Positions 25,730-44,024 of a stretch of 64,000 nucleotides of DNA are shown one piece after another. The first letter of the stretch is position 1. Every line of letters starts with the position of its first letter. Origin of the DNA: Lepidurus packardi (lineage: Eukaryota; Arthropoda; Branchiopoda; Notostraca; Triopsidae); assembly GCA_023053545.1 (NCBI GenBank), contig JAKZAN010000006.1, positions 9,456,351-9,520,350 of the forward strand, in the 5' to 3' direction. Position numbers and translations under genes: made by a program. A model generated the notes under the pieces. The model had not been told where the DNA came from and did not search any database. It saw only the letters and a list, made by a program, of their open reading frames with translations.

Positions 25730-25735
25730 TTTATT
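25730..25735 (-). terminator. Likely poly(A) signal of MARS1
   Basis: AATAAA on the minus strand about 200 nt past the MARS1 stop codon. It is the nearest canonical hexamer downstream in that direction that I found. Confidence 0.5.
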
Positions 25736-25933
25736 TCGGATTAAACAATCTGATGAGAGGTTAGCTTGTCCAGGGTAATATTGTATTCAACACAAACACA
25801 CCACCTCTATACTCCTGTTCGAACGAAACCGGCGCTTAAATATACCCACTTTCCCCCTTAAAATGTAACCGAAATTGATGGCTCTTCCAATACAAACCCC
25901 ACACGCACAAAAGTTCTCGCGGGCATTTGGATC

Positions 25934-33537
<7,604 letters not shown>

Positions 33538-33776
33538 TGCTGGTTTACCGCTAATTTTTAGTTTACTAAGCGCCAAGATCAGACCGGGACCAAAACACAC
33601 GTGCCAGTACTTTGGTTAGCGTTTTATGACACTTCTAAACGCCATCTTGTGACAGAGTAATTTAGTGAAAATACTACGGAACAGTTCTCCTGAGTTGCAG
33701 GAACAATTTGGGTGTGGATAAGTTGCGAAACGCAAAATGGTCACATGTCATTTTCACGCACGCTCGCATTGTACTA

Positions 33777-35035
33777 TAGTGGTGCCTCGCATAACGAACA
33801 CAATCCGTTCCAGGACGGCGTTCGTTAGGCGGACGCCGTTTCCTTTAAGTTACTAAGGGACCAATTGTGATCCGTTCACGAGACCGGTCCAAAATCACGA
33901 AATATCGTAGTTTTACATTACGACAATGTGGATGCCACTTTTCTTAAACCTATGAAACCGCCCCCTACTAGCTATGAACTCATCTTCTAAAGCTTATGAG
34001 CTTGTTCCTGGAGTGGATCTTTTAATACATGACCCCTTGCTTTCCCACAAATTATTTCCTACGTGGTTAGATCTTCTTTCATTCGCCTTTCATTAATCCA
34101 AACTAACAGCAACATCTCAATTTCATCACCAATTGATTTTCTGTGCACCGGCGAACAAACTCTTGAGACTCCTTTGGCCACCTTAGCTTCCATGATTGAT
34201 TCCCTATTGGCTAAAATTGTTCCTATGCAGTGAAAACCGCTTAGCATGAAAAACTTGTTCACACAAAATGGTATTCCGGTCCGGGCAAAATACTATGCAA
34301 TTCCATACATTTATTTCCTTTTAACACGAAACAAAAACCACTTAACACGAAAAAATTTCGCGCCTCGGAAGAACGACAAGATCTCTCTCTCTGCCAATGG
34401 GAAGTGTTGTAGAGCCTTAGCAACATCCCTGACTTAAGTTCAAATTTTTGTCTTTCTCGCCCCCAACAGTCCGTGAGAAGTCAAAACATTTCATTTGTAT
34501 TTACAGTCTGTTAAAATGCTTTTAAGATTTATTGTTTGTGCTTTAAAATGTATAGACTGTCAACGTACGAATATAAACTTAATTATTAACTCTGTTATCC
34601 CGACAGTTTTTTTATGAACTGGGTTTTTTGCATATATATATGTTAGCACGAATACCTTTTAATACGAGAAAATATTCCGGTCCCTCCAGTTTCGTGTTAA
34701 GCTGTTTTCACTGTATGTGGTTGATTTGATCACTCCACAGGCCTGTTCAGCTGCAAGATCCACAATTCTAGCTCCTGAGTCTTTTTTGTCTATGTTTTCT
34801 TGCTTCTTTTCAATAGTAAGAGCTTTTCTACCCTTCCTACTAACGGTCTTCTTAGGTGCCAATTTAACAACACTAAAGAAACCCACTGAACTTTCCACAA
34901 TTTCAAATATAAAAAATACAACAGAGCGCGCGTGCGGTTCATAATGCGGGACCGCGTTATGCGGAGCACTTCCCACTCGCGTTCGTAATGCGGAACGTTC
35001 TTTATGCGAGGCGTTCGTTACACGAGGCGCCACTG
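33777..35035 (-). mobile_element. Tigger/pogo-like transposon with transposase N-terminus remnant
   Basis: The ends are inverted: TAGTGGTGCCTCGCATAACG at the left and, on the minus strand, CAGTGGCGCCTCGTGTAACG at the right. Both are flanked by TA. On the minus strand near 34880-34730 a remnant reads KGRKALTIEKKQENIDKK, then GARIVDLAAEQACGVIKST, which fits a psq/CENP-B helix-turn-helix of Tigger transposases. The reading frame then runs into the nested element at 34228-34713. No DDE domain is left, so it is inactive. It fills most of the MARS1-COG6 intergenic region. Confidence 0.75.
34228..34713 (-). mobile_element. Nested MITE with CAGTGAAAAC ends
   Basis: 486 bp with inverted ends CAGTGAAAACCGCTTAGCAT and CAGTGAAAACAGCTTAACAC. 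It interrupts the Tigger-like element, so it inserted later. A second copy in opposite orientation starts at 63574. Shared interior: TTTAAAATGTATAGACTGTC and CTCTGCCAATGGGAA. Flanks read TATG on both sides. No coding capacity. Confidence 0.8.
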
Positions 35036-36302
35036 TATCTGGTGTGAGATCTGGCAAATTGCCAAAATGCCGAACGGACTATTACGAAGTTTACGACCTC
35101 TAGAATGTTAAGCACAAAAGGTTAATTTCTCATTCATTCCTCGAATAGTTCATTCCCTGAAGGAAATTTCTTCAAGTAATTTCTTCAAGTATTCCTTCAA
35201 GTAAAATCTTCAATTTTATGTATAGGTAAAGCATATAATACCAAATAATACCTAACCTAACAAAGACACAATTAAGGCAGTCATGAAATATTACGAACGT
35301 TATCGAGGTTTGCAAATGTAAGAGTTTTTTCGGGATTAGGTCTTTATTCCATGCGTCCGGTTACGGCCGTTGCTTCGCACTGGAGAAAATTCTGCAGCCC
35401 CTTGCCCAGTTCTTGAGCATCCGGACAGACCGGTGTCCTGGAGTCCAAAATGCTCGGGACGGTAGTCCTTGATCATTAGCATTGGCAAGAATAGGTCATT
35501 CCCTCACTTGGCTTCGTATATAATCGTAGGATTTGGTTTTGCACGAACGGTTTTAGATGTCCCCTACACATGCAATTCAATTACAATGTATTCTAATGAA
35601 ATTGGGCGAGATACAGAATAAGAGGGAAAGCTATTGAAAAGAGATTTAATTGGGGAGGACAATCCCCACAGCGAACTAATTTCGATAAAGGAATTAGTGA
35701 ACTAACACGAGGGGACGTGAATTCACACAGCTTTTGCTTTCCCACGCGCTATTTCAAACTGTCTAACCTCCGGTCGCTCTAGCCCACGAAGTTGTACCTC
35801 ATTCTCTATGATGGAATGAGGACTTAGATGTAATGAATGTATTATCATCCAGGTTAGCTTACTGAACCCTCTTGAAAAGCTTGCAGACAATTCGCTCAAA
35901 TTTCTGCAATCATACATCATGCAGTCATACAATTTGAGTTACAAGAAACAATCAGGACTTCTCGAGTGTTGTCTTTTGAGTTTTCCTCAACGCCGCCCCC
36001 CGCTTTCGTTTGTATGTTTCCTTATGCTAGTAGCATACTTAAATATTGAAGAAATGCTTTGGCAAATTCGCCGAGACCAGACTGAGTATCTTCTCTGCCA
36101 CTTTCTCCGAGATGTCTTTCGAAGATCGGCCGTAGAAAACTTGTTTTTCATTTCGCATTCTGTTTCGCATTTTACCCCATTTCATTCGCATTTCACATTT
36201 TACCCACGCCCCACAAGTTGGAGTTGTTTGTTTACGTGGTGGCAAGCGATGCATGTTTGTTTTAATCCTATCTGTGCGTAGATATCACTTCAACAGTCAA
36301 TA
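35036..36302. other. COG6 upstream region, no gene seen
   Basis: Between the Tigger-like element and the COG6 start codon. An open frame at 35919-36281 has no recognisable content. The COG6 promoter must lie here, but no TATA box with initiator is evident near the ATG; a TATA-less housekeeping promoter is likely. Confidence 0.5.
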
Positions 36303-39300
36303 ATGACCGATTTAAGAACACAAGGTGGGAACTACAATTCCGTCAAATCGAATCCTTTATCGAAGAAATTGCAAAAAAACTTGGAGAGTCATGTTGAAGA
36401 TGATAAGGTACAATAATTAAAACTTTTCTTGGGTTTAATGTTATGTACGATATTCTAATGGATGCGTTATTTGTCCGGGATTGCATACTCCTGAAAAATA
36501 GGCAACTGTAAGCAAGTTGTCATTGGGATAATGACCTGAAGCTAATCTAAACTTGTTCAACAAGACCTAACTTAACCAGTCTAACGAAGTTGAATTATCC
36601 TAATATGACCTAATCTAACTAATATTCATAAATGAACGTAATATAAATGAACCTAATCTAACTTAAACTAACCTAATCCTAGTTAACGTATCTATCCCAA
36701 GCTAACCCGAATAATTTTAATTAATAATTAAATTTAAAGTAATGTGTAACCTTAGTTAACTATTAACTAAGCCCAATTGAAGCTAAATGAAGGTCCTGGG
36801 TCAGGAGCTGCACCTTCCCTGCAGAAAAAGCATCCAATTCTTTTGACCACAGAAAAACGGTCTTACAAATAAACATTATGGTATACCTTCATGTCAATTA
36901 TTAGTATTGTAAGATTACACGTATTTTTTTACATAGTATATTATGTTATGCCTGCATCTCACTCTCCCGGAAAAAAAAACACTGCGATTGGCTTTGTTTT
37001 ACGAACTGCGCTCTTTTGACAGAAACGAATTTATTAATCGCTCTAATGTTTGTTGAAACTCTGCATTTTCTTTTTGTCTTTTAGGAGACTTTAGAAGCCT
37101 TGCGCGAACTGTCGACGTTTTTTAAGGAAAATACGATTAACAGCAGGAGGAATTTGCGAGGGGAAATCGAAAGAAGGAGTTTAACTATAAATCAGGTAAA
37201 GCGCACCGTTTATAAATTATACGAACACCATACAGTAGTTGCGTTTTTTTTTCTTGGACTTAGCGTTTTTTTTAATTAAAAAGCTTTATAAGTGCGATGT
37301 CTGCTCATAATTTAAGCGTGTGCATGAAAGCGTTCTAATTTTAGGTTTTGAACAATTGGATATTTTTTTCTTTTTCTAGGAAGTTTTATCCGCCTTTAAG
37401 AGAGTGAAAGAAGCATTGGATGCAGTACAGAAGGATGCGTTGTCATTGGATCAAACCTGTAAAGAAATGTGTGTTCGATTGCAAGGGACGAAAACACAGA
37501 CTCACCATTTACTGGACCAAATGTCAGAATTCCAAGCAGAAAAGTAATATAGCTATCAATTTTAGCCGCAACACTCAATTTTACTGTTTCGTTTCAAGGC
37601 AAAATTTAAAAGCCCAGCGAGAGATTGCATTTGCTTTGTTATCTCACCTTCAGTTAAAGCCTGAAGAAGTTGCGTTATTGAGAGGCGTTGGTTTGAAACC
37701 AGATCAAGATGATCCCATCTCACTCGAGTTCTTTGCTGCGTTGGAAAAAGCCCAAACCCTCCACAAGAATTGTCGCCTGATCCTGCAAACTGGTCACCAA
37801 GCAACTGCCCTGGAAATTATGGAGCAGATGGCTCTTTATCAAGTATTAATGTTTTGTAGTGGTTCCGGGGTTTGCTCATGTGTCTTTAAGGAATCTGCAT
37901 TGGAAAGACTATATAGATGGACACAGTCTCAATGTAAGAATGTGGAAGCCCCGCAAACGAGTGTCCTACTCACGCAAGCAATGGGATGCTTACAAGACAG
38001 ACCTGTACTATTGAAGTAAGTTGTTTTTTGCCCAATCTCAGCCAGACTGTACTCATCCACAAGCAATATTTTTAACATACTTGGTCCATATACTCCGCAC
38101 AATCTCATTTTTTGCACTAGACGCAAGTGTACTTCTTTTACTTTGACTTTTTTGATACTTACCTACATTTATATAGCAGTAATTACAATTACAATACTTT
38201 ACTTTTCATTTTTACCGAATTCGCTATTAAGTTTATCCAAATTGTGTTTGTATTCTAATAGTTTTACTATGCTATTAACTATAGCGTCCATATTTATTGT
38301 AATTTGAACCTTGTCATGATCCTAAATTGTATGCCAATCTGTTAAGAAGTTTTTGCTAACAAATTGTGACATTATTTTGTAGGTATGTTTTGGAAGAATA
38401 CTGCGCCTCTCGGCGGGCAATGCTAGTGCGAGCTTTTCTAGACGCGTTAACGGTAGGCGGGGCCAATGGGGGCGTTCCTCGACCAATTGAGCTTCAAGCT
38501 CACGACCCCCCTCGTTATGTGGGTGATATGCTAGCGTGGCTGCACCAAATGGCCCCTAATGAGAAAGAGAATATTCAAGCTTTATTAAAAGGCTGTGATC
38601 GTACAGGTCTCTTTTCTTACGTTTTCATCTCTAAAGTTTGTAACTGTCGTAACTTTTTTTTCAAAGATATTTCCGAGACCATGTCTAATGCCTTGGCGAA
38701 TATCACCGAAGGCGTTTGTCGGCCATTGAAATCTCGTATTGAGCAAGTATTGGCTGCAGATCCAGGAGCTGCTATTCTACGAAAATTGAATCAGCTTATG
38801 AAATTCTACCATCAAACCATTGGCCAGGTAAAAGAAGATTTCGATAAATTTCACTTCGGAAATTGGGAAATTCGTTTCATTGTTAGTAACAGTGAAATTT
38901 CCCTTTTGAAAGACACTTTCATTGTTTAGCACTATTTAACATACATGTGTTGCTTGTTGGTTATGTCTAAAAAATTGAAATAGTTCATATTTTCATTGTT
39001 TCAAGTTTTAATGGTTTTGGTACTTGTTTTGGTGTCCTTAAATCCAGCAGGTTTCATTGTTGATTTTCTCTTAAGCTATATTACAAACAGCGAGGTAAAA
39101 AGTAATGTAAAGATATTTGCGTGATTTTGTAGGTTTTGTATGGAAGCCCATTGTTGGCTACGATCGCAGAATTGCAAGACCAGTGCTACAGCGCTTTCTT
39201 GGTTGCTCTGGACAACGCCGTTCATAAAATAGCCGAACGAACGGAAACTCCTACGTCGGATCTAGTTCCAGCCTCGTACGTCCCAAATTTGATGTCCCTT

Positions 39301-40301
39301 CTTAAAGACGTCTTAGCTGGCGGTCGTGTCATTGATAACAACCCCGAAGAGCTTAGTGAAGTAAGAATATCTTTTATTCGTTTATTGTTTTTTATTCTAT
39401 TACCAGAAGAGAAGATTATAAAGTCACGTATTTTTATTTGATTTTTTATTCATTTAGTTTTGTTAATTTTGAATTAAGTGCTAATTTTCTGTTACTTTAT
39501 AAACCTGCTTGTTGATTCGTTAATTATTTTTCTCCTTTTTTAACCTGAATAGTATGTATATTTTCCTTATTGAGTGATGATTCTTTTCAATTCTTCTTAC
39601 TGTCTCAGTCTTACCAATTCGGAATACTGAGTCACTAACTAATTTTGCTGTTTTCTTCGTAATTTTAGGTAGTGTCACGCATAGTGGACCCGCTTCTGAC
39701 ATTGGTACACGAAACGGCGTCTCGTTTGCCATTGATTGACAAAACTGTGTATTCCCTCAATTGCCTGTATCACATTCACTGCACTTTGTCACTTTATGAG
39801 TTTATGGACGCTCGTTTAGAATCTTTGGAAGTAATTATTATTCTTGAAGTTTCCTTCAAGTTCGTTTTGCTTTTTCTTAGCGGAGTTGTATTCATTGTTT
39901 TACTACAGGTTCAGATGGTGACCCAACTAACGACTCTGAGCTCCGAGCAAGCTAGCAGTTTGATTCGTAATTTGGGACTCGGTTCGGTTTGCAGTTTGCT
40001 ACAGGGAAGAAATCCTGCAGACCCTTTGTCTAACATTCCGGGCATGGAACCAGCGAACTTAAAGAACTTTGTAGTCAAGCTAGAAAGCTATTTAGCCAAC
40101 CCGGATTTGTTACCTCTACCCCAATGGCGCTTGCTTTCCAGTGCTGGACACCGGAAACTTGTGCAGAAACGTTCGGTAGACGCCGTCATGTCTATCTACA
40201 GTCAACTGTACGACTCAGTCCATGATCCTACCAGTGGTTATACGAATCCGGGAAGCATTATGTCTTGCACGCCAGAGCAAGTTCAGGTGTTGTTGGTTTG
40301 A
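36303..40301 (+). CDS. COG6: Conserved oligomeric Golgi complex subunit 6
   Basis: Lobe B subunit of the COG tether, which captures retrograde vesicles at the cis-Golgi. Ten exons: 36303-36407, 37085-37195, 37380-37543, 37599-37842, 37891-38015, 38383-38606, 38667-38827, 39133-39360, 39669-39830, 39909-40301; total 1917 nt, 638 residues against about 657 in human. Recognisable blocks in order: NPLSKKLQKNLES, TFFKENTINSRRNLRGEIE, LEIMEQMALYQ, SALERLYRWTQSQC, LTQAMGCLQDRPVL, PRPIELQAHDPPRYVGDMLA, NITEGVCRPLKSRIEQV, LMKFYHQTI, RIVDPLL and the end TPEQVQVLL. The N-terminal third is coiled-coil-like. All introns are GT..AG; four are 48-78 bp, and those at 37843-37890, 38607-38666 and 39831-39908 are multiples of three with no stop. 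The start ATG precedes the conserved N-terminus directly. Very sure of family. Confidence 0.95.
36545..36720. repeat. CCTAA-like degenerate repeat in COG6 intron 1
   Basis: Rich in CCTAAC, CCTAAT and TCTAACT words (for example AACCTAATCTAACTTAAAC). The arthropod telomere unit is TTAGG (complement CCTAA), but no exact tandem run is present. It may be a decayed interstitial tract or simple AT-rich sequence. Confidence 0.3.
39574..39630 (+). ncRNA. Possible C/D box snoRNA in COG6 intron 8
   Basis: Box C GTGATGA (39574-39580) and box D CTGA (39627-39630) are 46 nt apart, with a short flanking inverted TGA/TCA. It lies about 38 nt above the 3' splice site on the sense strand of COG6. The stretch before box D is ACCAATTCGGAATA; I do not recognise an rRNA target. 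The terminal stem is only about 3 bp, so this is weak. Confidence 0.25.
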
Positions 40302-40334
40302 AGTATTGTTAAAGATGTCTTCTAACACACGTTT

Positions 40335-40340
40335 AATAAA
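40335..40340 (+). terminator. COG6 poly(A) signal
   Basis: AATAAA 34 nt after the COG6 stop codon, in the correct orientation, so a very short 3' UTR is expected. Confidence 0.75.
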
Positions 40341-40469
40341 TTTGGGAATGCACAGTTACAGTTTTCTGGTTTATTTTTGAATTTGATAATAGATTTCGGA
40401 GTTCTTAATTGTACATATAATTCGCTTTACTATTCGCCCATTTGAATGTGTATATCAATTTACGTTTCC

Positions 40470-40560
40470 GGTTTACCTTAGCTCATTTGCAAACAAGTGA
40501 CACGTGTTACTTGTACACGCATGGACGCGTTCTGTGTGAATGCGCATGATCCTGGGTGCA
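40470..40560 (+). mobile_element. Fragment of repeat family B
   Basis: Contains TTTACCTTAGCTCATTTGC, CATGGACGCGTTCTGTGTG and GAATGCGCATGATCC, loosely alignable to the copies at 50998-51130 and 60575-60745. It lies in the intergenic stretch between the convergent COG6 and Hsc70 genes. Confidence 0.35.
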
Positions 40561-41020
40561 TAACACTGATCGATAGCTTTTTTTTTTTTACCAATTTGCA
40601 AGATAATGAAAAGCTTTGAGCAGAGAAAAACGTTAGACACAAGTAAAGTAAGATAGTACGAGGAAATGATTGTTGTCAGTTCAGAACTTTTGTGGTATCG
40701 AAAGAGTACAGATTATAAAGACGACGATAATCGTAAAAAAAAGTGACGAAAAATACTGACAAACTCCAAAATAATTTTGAAGCAACTCTATCTAAAGTAG
40801 TAAAAAAAAGGTAAACGAAAATAACAAAAGAAAAAGTAGAAAACAATTATAGATATGACATAAGAGAAAATCCTGGTTACTTGCGTTTACTGGATTACTG
40901 TCAACGAATTGTGTTCTTTTGTTGAATTTCAAATAATTAAGTATTCTCTTCATTGTATTACTTTTTTAAGTTCGCGATTCATTATTTGCTGTTCCTTATT
41001 GAATCGTGGCTAGTTTAAAG

Positions 41021-41120
41021 CAGGGGTTTTCAAACTTTTTCGTTCGCGGCGCACTAACAGTATCCCCAGTTCGTCGCGGCGCCCTTGCAAGCCTACCGCG
41101 GCGCACCTTGAGAAGCGCTG
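41021..41120. mobile_element. hAT-like MITE, 100 bp
   Basis: Ends CAGGGGTTTTCAAACTTTTT and, on the other strand, CAGCGCTTCTCAAGGTGCGC form inverted repeats of the hAT type (CAGSGSTTYTCAA), with GCGGCGCAC repeated inside both arms. Flanking 8 bp are GTTTAAAG and GTTTTACA, five of eight identical, as expected for a decayed 8 bp target duplication. It lies between COG6 and Hsc70. Confidence 0.75.
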
Positions 41121-41519
41121 GTTTTACAGCTTTTAAACCATGTACCTATACCTGAAATGATTCTAAAAATATGGGAGTGTATAGCTTGTCAAAAAGAACT
41201 AAGGTATACGATTTCATGTTTGTATTCGCGTTAACTAAAACCGTAATTTCTTCAACGCGCTTATGAATTTTTGCACTGAGAAAATGACAGTATTATACGA
41301 CGCATTAAAGACATCTCTTACCTCGACGTGATACCGTACACAATGACTTATGGACGAAAGTAACGGAAAATTATCAAACATACAGCTTCTGGAACGCGGA
41401 GATGGAGTAAACAGTGGGGGAAACAGGCTGGTATTAATAAGCTAAAAAATGAACCTATTCTTTCAGTTCCATGGGCATTTTTGTTTCAGTATAGGGACTT
41501 GTTACAGATGAATAAAAGT

Positions 41520-43758
41520 TTAATCCACTTCTTCAATGGTAGGTCCAGAACCTGCTCCTCCCGCACTTGCTCCGCCTGCACCGGGGAAACCACCAGGGGG
41601 TGCGCCGGGTGCACCACCTGCGCTTTGGTACAACTTGGTTACGATAGGATTGCAAATCTTCTCGACTTCCTTCTGCTTGTGTTCAAATTCTTCCTTTTCC
41701 GCCAATTGGTTGGCGTCCAACCACTTAATGATCTCGTTGCATTTGTCCATGATGGCAGTCCTGTCAGCATCAGATAGCTTGTCCTTGAACTTCTCATCTT
41801 CCACTGTGCTCTTCATGTTAAAGCAGTAGGATTCCAAAGAGTTCTTTGCTGCTACGCGGTCCTTCTGCTTCTCATCTTCATTACGGAACTTCTCGGCGTC
41901 AGAAACCTGTAAAACACGAAAAATTATTACTTTCAGTCTACAGCTAAAGAACAATTTTAAGAAAATTTCAAGATGAAGAAACTTACCATGCGCTCAATGT
42001 CTTCTTTAGAAAGACGTCCTTTGTCGTTGGTAATTGTGATCTTGTTTTCTCGGCCAGTAGATTTGTCGGCAGCAGTTACATTCAAGATACCGTTGGCGTC
42101 GATGTCGAAGGTGACTTCAATCTGAGGAACACCTCGTGGAGCGGGAGGAATGCCAGTCAACTCAAACTTGCCTAGCAAGTTGTTGTCTTTGGTCATGGCA
42201 CGCTCGCCTTCGTATACCTGGATCAGTACGCCGGGCTGGTTATCTGAGTAAGTGGTGAAGGTTTGGGTCTGTTTGGTGGGAATGGTCGTATTCCTCTTGA
42301 TCAAGGCCGTCATGACTCCTCCAGCTGTTTCGATACCTAACGACAAGGGGGTGACGTCCAAAAGCAACAAGTCTTGCACAGCTTCGGACTTGTCGCCGTG
42401 CAAAATGGCGGCTTGGACGGCAGCGCCGTAAGCTACAGCCTCATCGGGGTTGATGGATTTGTTGAGCTCTTTGCCGTTGAAGAGGTCCTGCAACATCTTC
42501 TGGACTTTGGGGATGCGAGTGGAGCCTCCCACCAAAACGATATCATGGATGGCCGATTTGTCCATCTTGGCGTCGCGCAAAGACTTTTCGACTGGCTCCA
42601 TGGTGCCACGGAACAGGTCTGCGTTGAGCTCTTCGAAACGGGCGCGAGTGATCGAGGTGTAGAAGTCAATGCCCTCGAACAAAGAGTCAATTTCAATGGA
42701 AGCTTGAGCAGACGAGGACAAGGTTCGCTTTGCGCGTTCGCAAGCAGTGCGCAATCGACGCAGGGCACGTTTGTTGGTAGACAAGTCCTTTTTGTATTTT
42801 CGCTTGAATTCCTGGACAAAGTGGTTGACCATACGATTGTCGAAATCTTCGCCTCCCAAATGGGTGTCACCAGCAGTGGACTTGACTTCAAAAATACCAT
42901 CTTCAATGGTAAGAATGGATACATCGAAGGTACCGCCTCCCAAATCGAAGATGAGCACGTTGCGCTCTCCTCCCACCTAATCAATAAAAAAAAAAACATT
43001 CATAACTAAACACTCAACTTTTCCGAGAACTGGAACTAAAAATATTCGAGTTTTAAAAATCAGACATTGAGCCAATACTACACGCTAATCATTGAGCCGA
43101 AGACCTCTGGTGCGAACCGCGAATGATTCGACTCAAAATTTCATCATAAAAAAGCTCATAAAGAAAAGGCTTAAAAATGGGGTCGGCATTATACCTTTTT
43201 GTCTAAACCATAGGCAATAGCAGCCGCCGTGGGCTCGTTGATGATACGGAGGACGTTCAAGCCAGCAATGGTACCAGCATCTTTGGTAGCCTGACGCTGC
43301 GAATCGTTGAAGTAAGCCGGGACAGTAACGACAGCACTGATGACAGTTTGGCCCAAGTAAGCTTCCGCAGTTTCCTTCATTTTGGTCAGGACCATGGACG
43401 AGATTTCTTCGGGGTAGAAGGTCTTGGTTTCTCCTTTAAAGTCGACTTGGATCTTAGGTTTTCCTCCGTCACTGATGACTTCAAAGGGCCAGTGCTTCAT
43501 GTCGGATTGGACTGTGGCGTCTTCAAATCGTCGACCAATCAAACGCTTTGCATCGAAAACGGTGTTGACGGGGTTCATAGCTACTTGGTTCTTGGCAGCA
43601 TCTCCGATGAGTCGTTCAGTATCGGTGAAACCAACGTAGGAAGGTGTGGTTCGGTTGCCCTGGTCGTTGGCAATGATTTCCACTTTGCCATGCTGGAATA
43701 CACCCACGCAGGAGTAGGTCGTTCCCAAATCAATGCCAATAGCTGGAGCTTTCGCCAT
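41520..43758 (-). CDS. Hsc70: Cytosolic heat shock 70 kDa protein / cognate (Hsc70)
   Basis: ATP-dependent chaperone of cytosol and nucleus. Three coding exons: 43758-43195 (188 codons), 42976-41987 (330 codons), 41906-41520 (128 codons plus stop); 646 residues, usual for HSPA8-type proteins. The N-terminal signature [13 protein letters not shown] opens the ATPase domain; [14 protein letters not shown] (about 197-210) and [14 protein letters not shown] follow. The substrate domain and G/A-rich lid tail end in GPTIEEVD, the cytosolic EEVD motif that binds TPR co-chaperones. Introns are at 42977-43194 and 41907-41986. A CACAG acceptor sits 7 nt above the ATG, so there is also a 5' UTR intron. 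The coding introns suggest a constitutive cognate gene, but two perfect heat-shock elements upstream suggest heat response as well. U14-like snoRNAs lie in the first coding intron and just upstream. ATTAAA overlaps the stop codon; no AATAAA was seen close by. Confidence 0.97.
43048..43157 (-). ncRNA. U14-like C/D box snoRNA, copy 1, in Hsc70 intron 1
   Basis: On the minus strand box C is ATGATGA (43147-43141) and box D CTGA (43063-43060). A terminal stem GAG(C)TTTT (43157-43150) pairs with AAAACTC (43054-43048). Between them is CATTCGCGGTTCGCACCAGA, close to U14 domain A (CATTCGCAGTTT..CACCAGA). It would pair over about 11 nt with an 18S carrying AACCGCGAATG. The stretch before box D (GGCTCAATGT) shares little with the usual U14 guide CCTTGGATGT. 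The 3' end is about 71 nt above the splice acceptor, the distance typical of intron-processed C/D snoRNAs. Identity as snoRNA is good; U14 assignment rests on domain A. Confidence 0.7.
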
Positions 43759-43925
43759 GATTAACCTGTGACAAAGTAGAACACCGGTCAGTTAATCACT
43801 GAGCGTAGAAAGACATACCGAAGACTTAAAGAATCTAAATTACTTCCCCTAATCCAAGCGCTTACCACGTGGTTAGATAGCCTTTGTCACCCTTTCCCAC
43901 TCAACTTCAACGGACAATGGCGGAT

Positions 43926-43941
43926 TTCGAGAATGTTCTCG
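43926..43941 (-). promoter_or_regulatory. Heat-shock element 1
   Basis: TTCGAGAATGTTCTCG contains alternating TTC/GAA/TTC pentamers at exact 5 bp spacing, the HSF1 binding consensus, starting a fourth unit. It lies 168 bp above the Hsc70 ATG, so it is either in the promoter or in a 5' UTR region. Confidence 0.75.
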
Positions 43942-44024
43942 TTGCTGCACCCGCCCATTTACGGCTTTGCATACACGTAACGGACAACCGCGCATTTCTT
44001 TTAGCGTACTAATTACGCATAGGT

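Noticed and set aside
42374-43009. 211-codon plus-strand frame
   Set aside because: Antisense shadow of Hsc70 exon 2, caused by its codon use.
43348-43764. 138-codon plus-strand frame
   Set aside because: Antisense shadow of Hsc70 exon 1.
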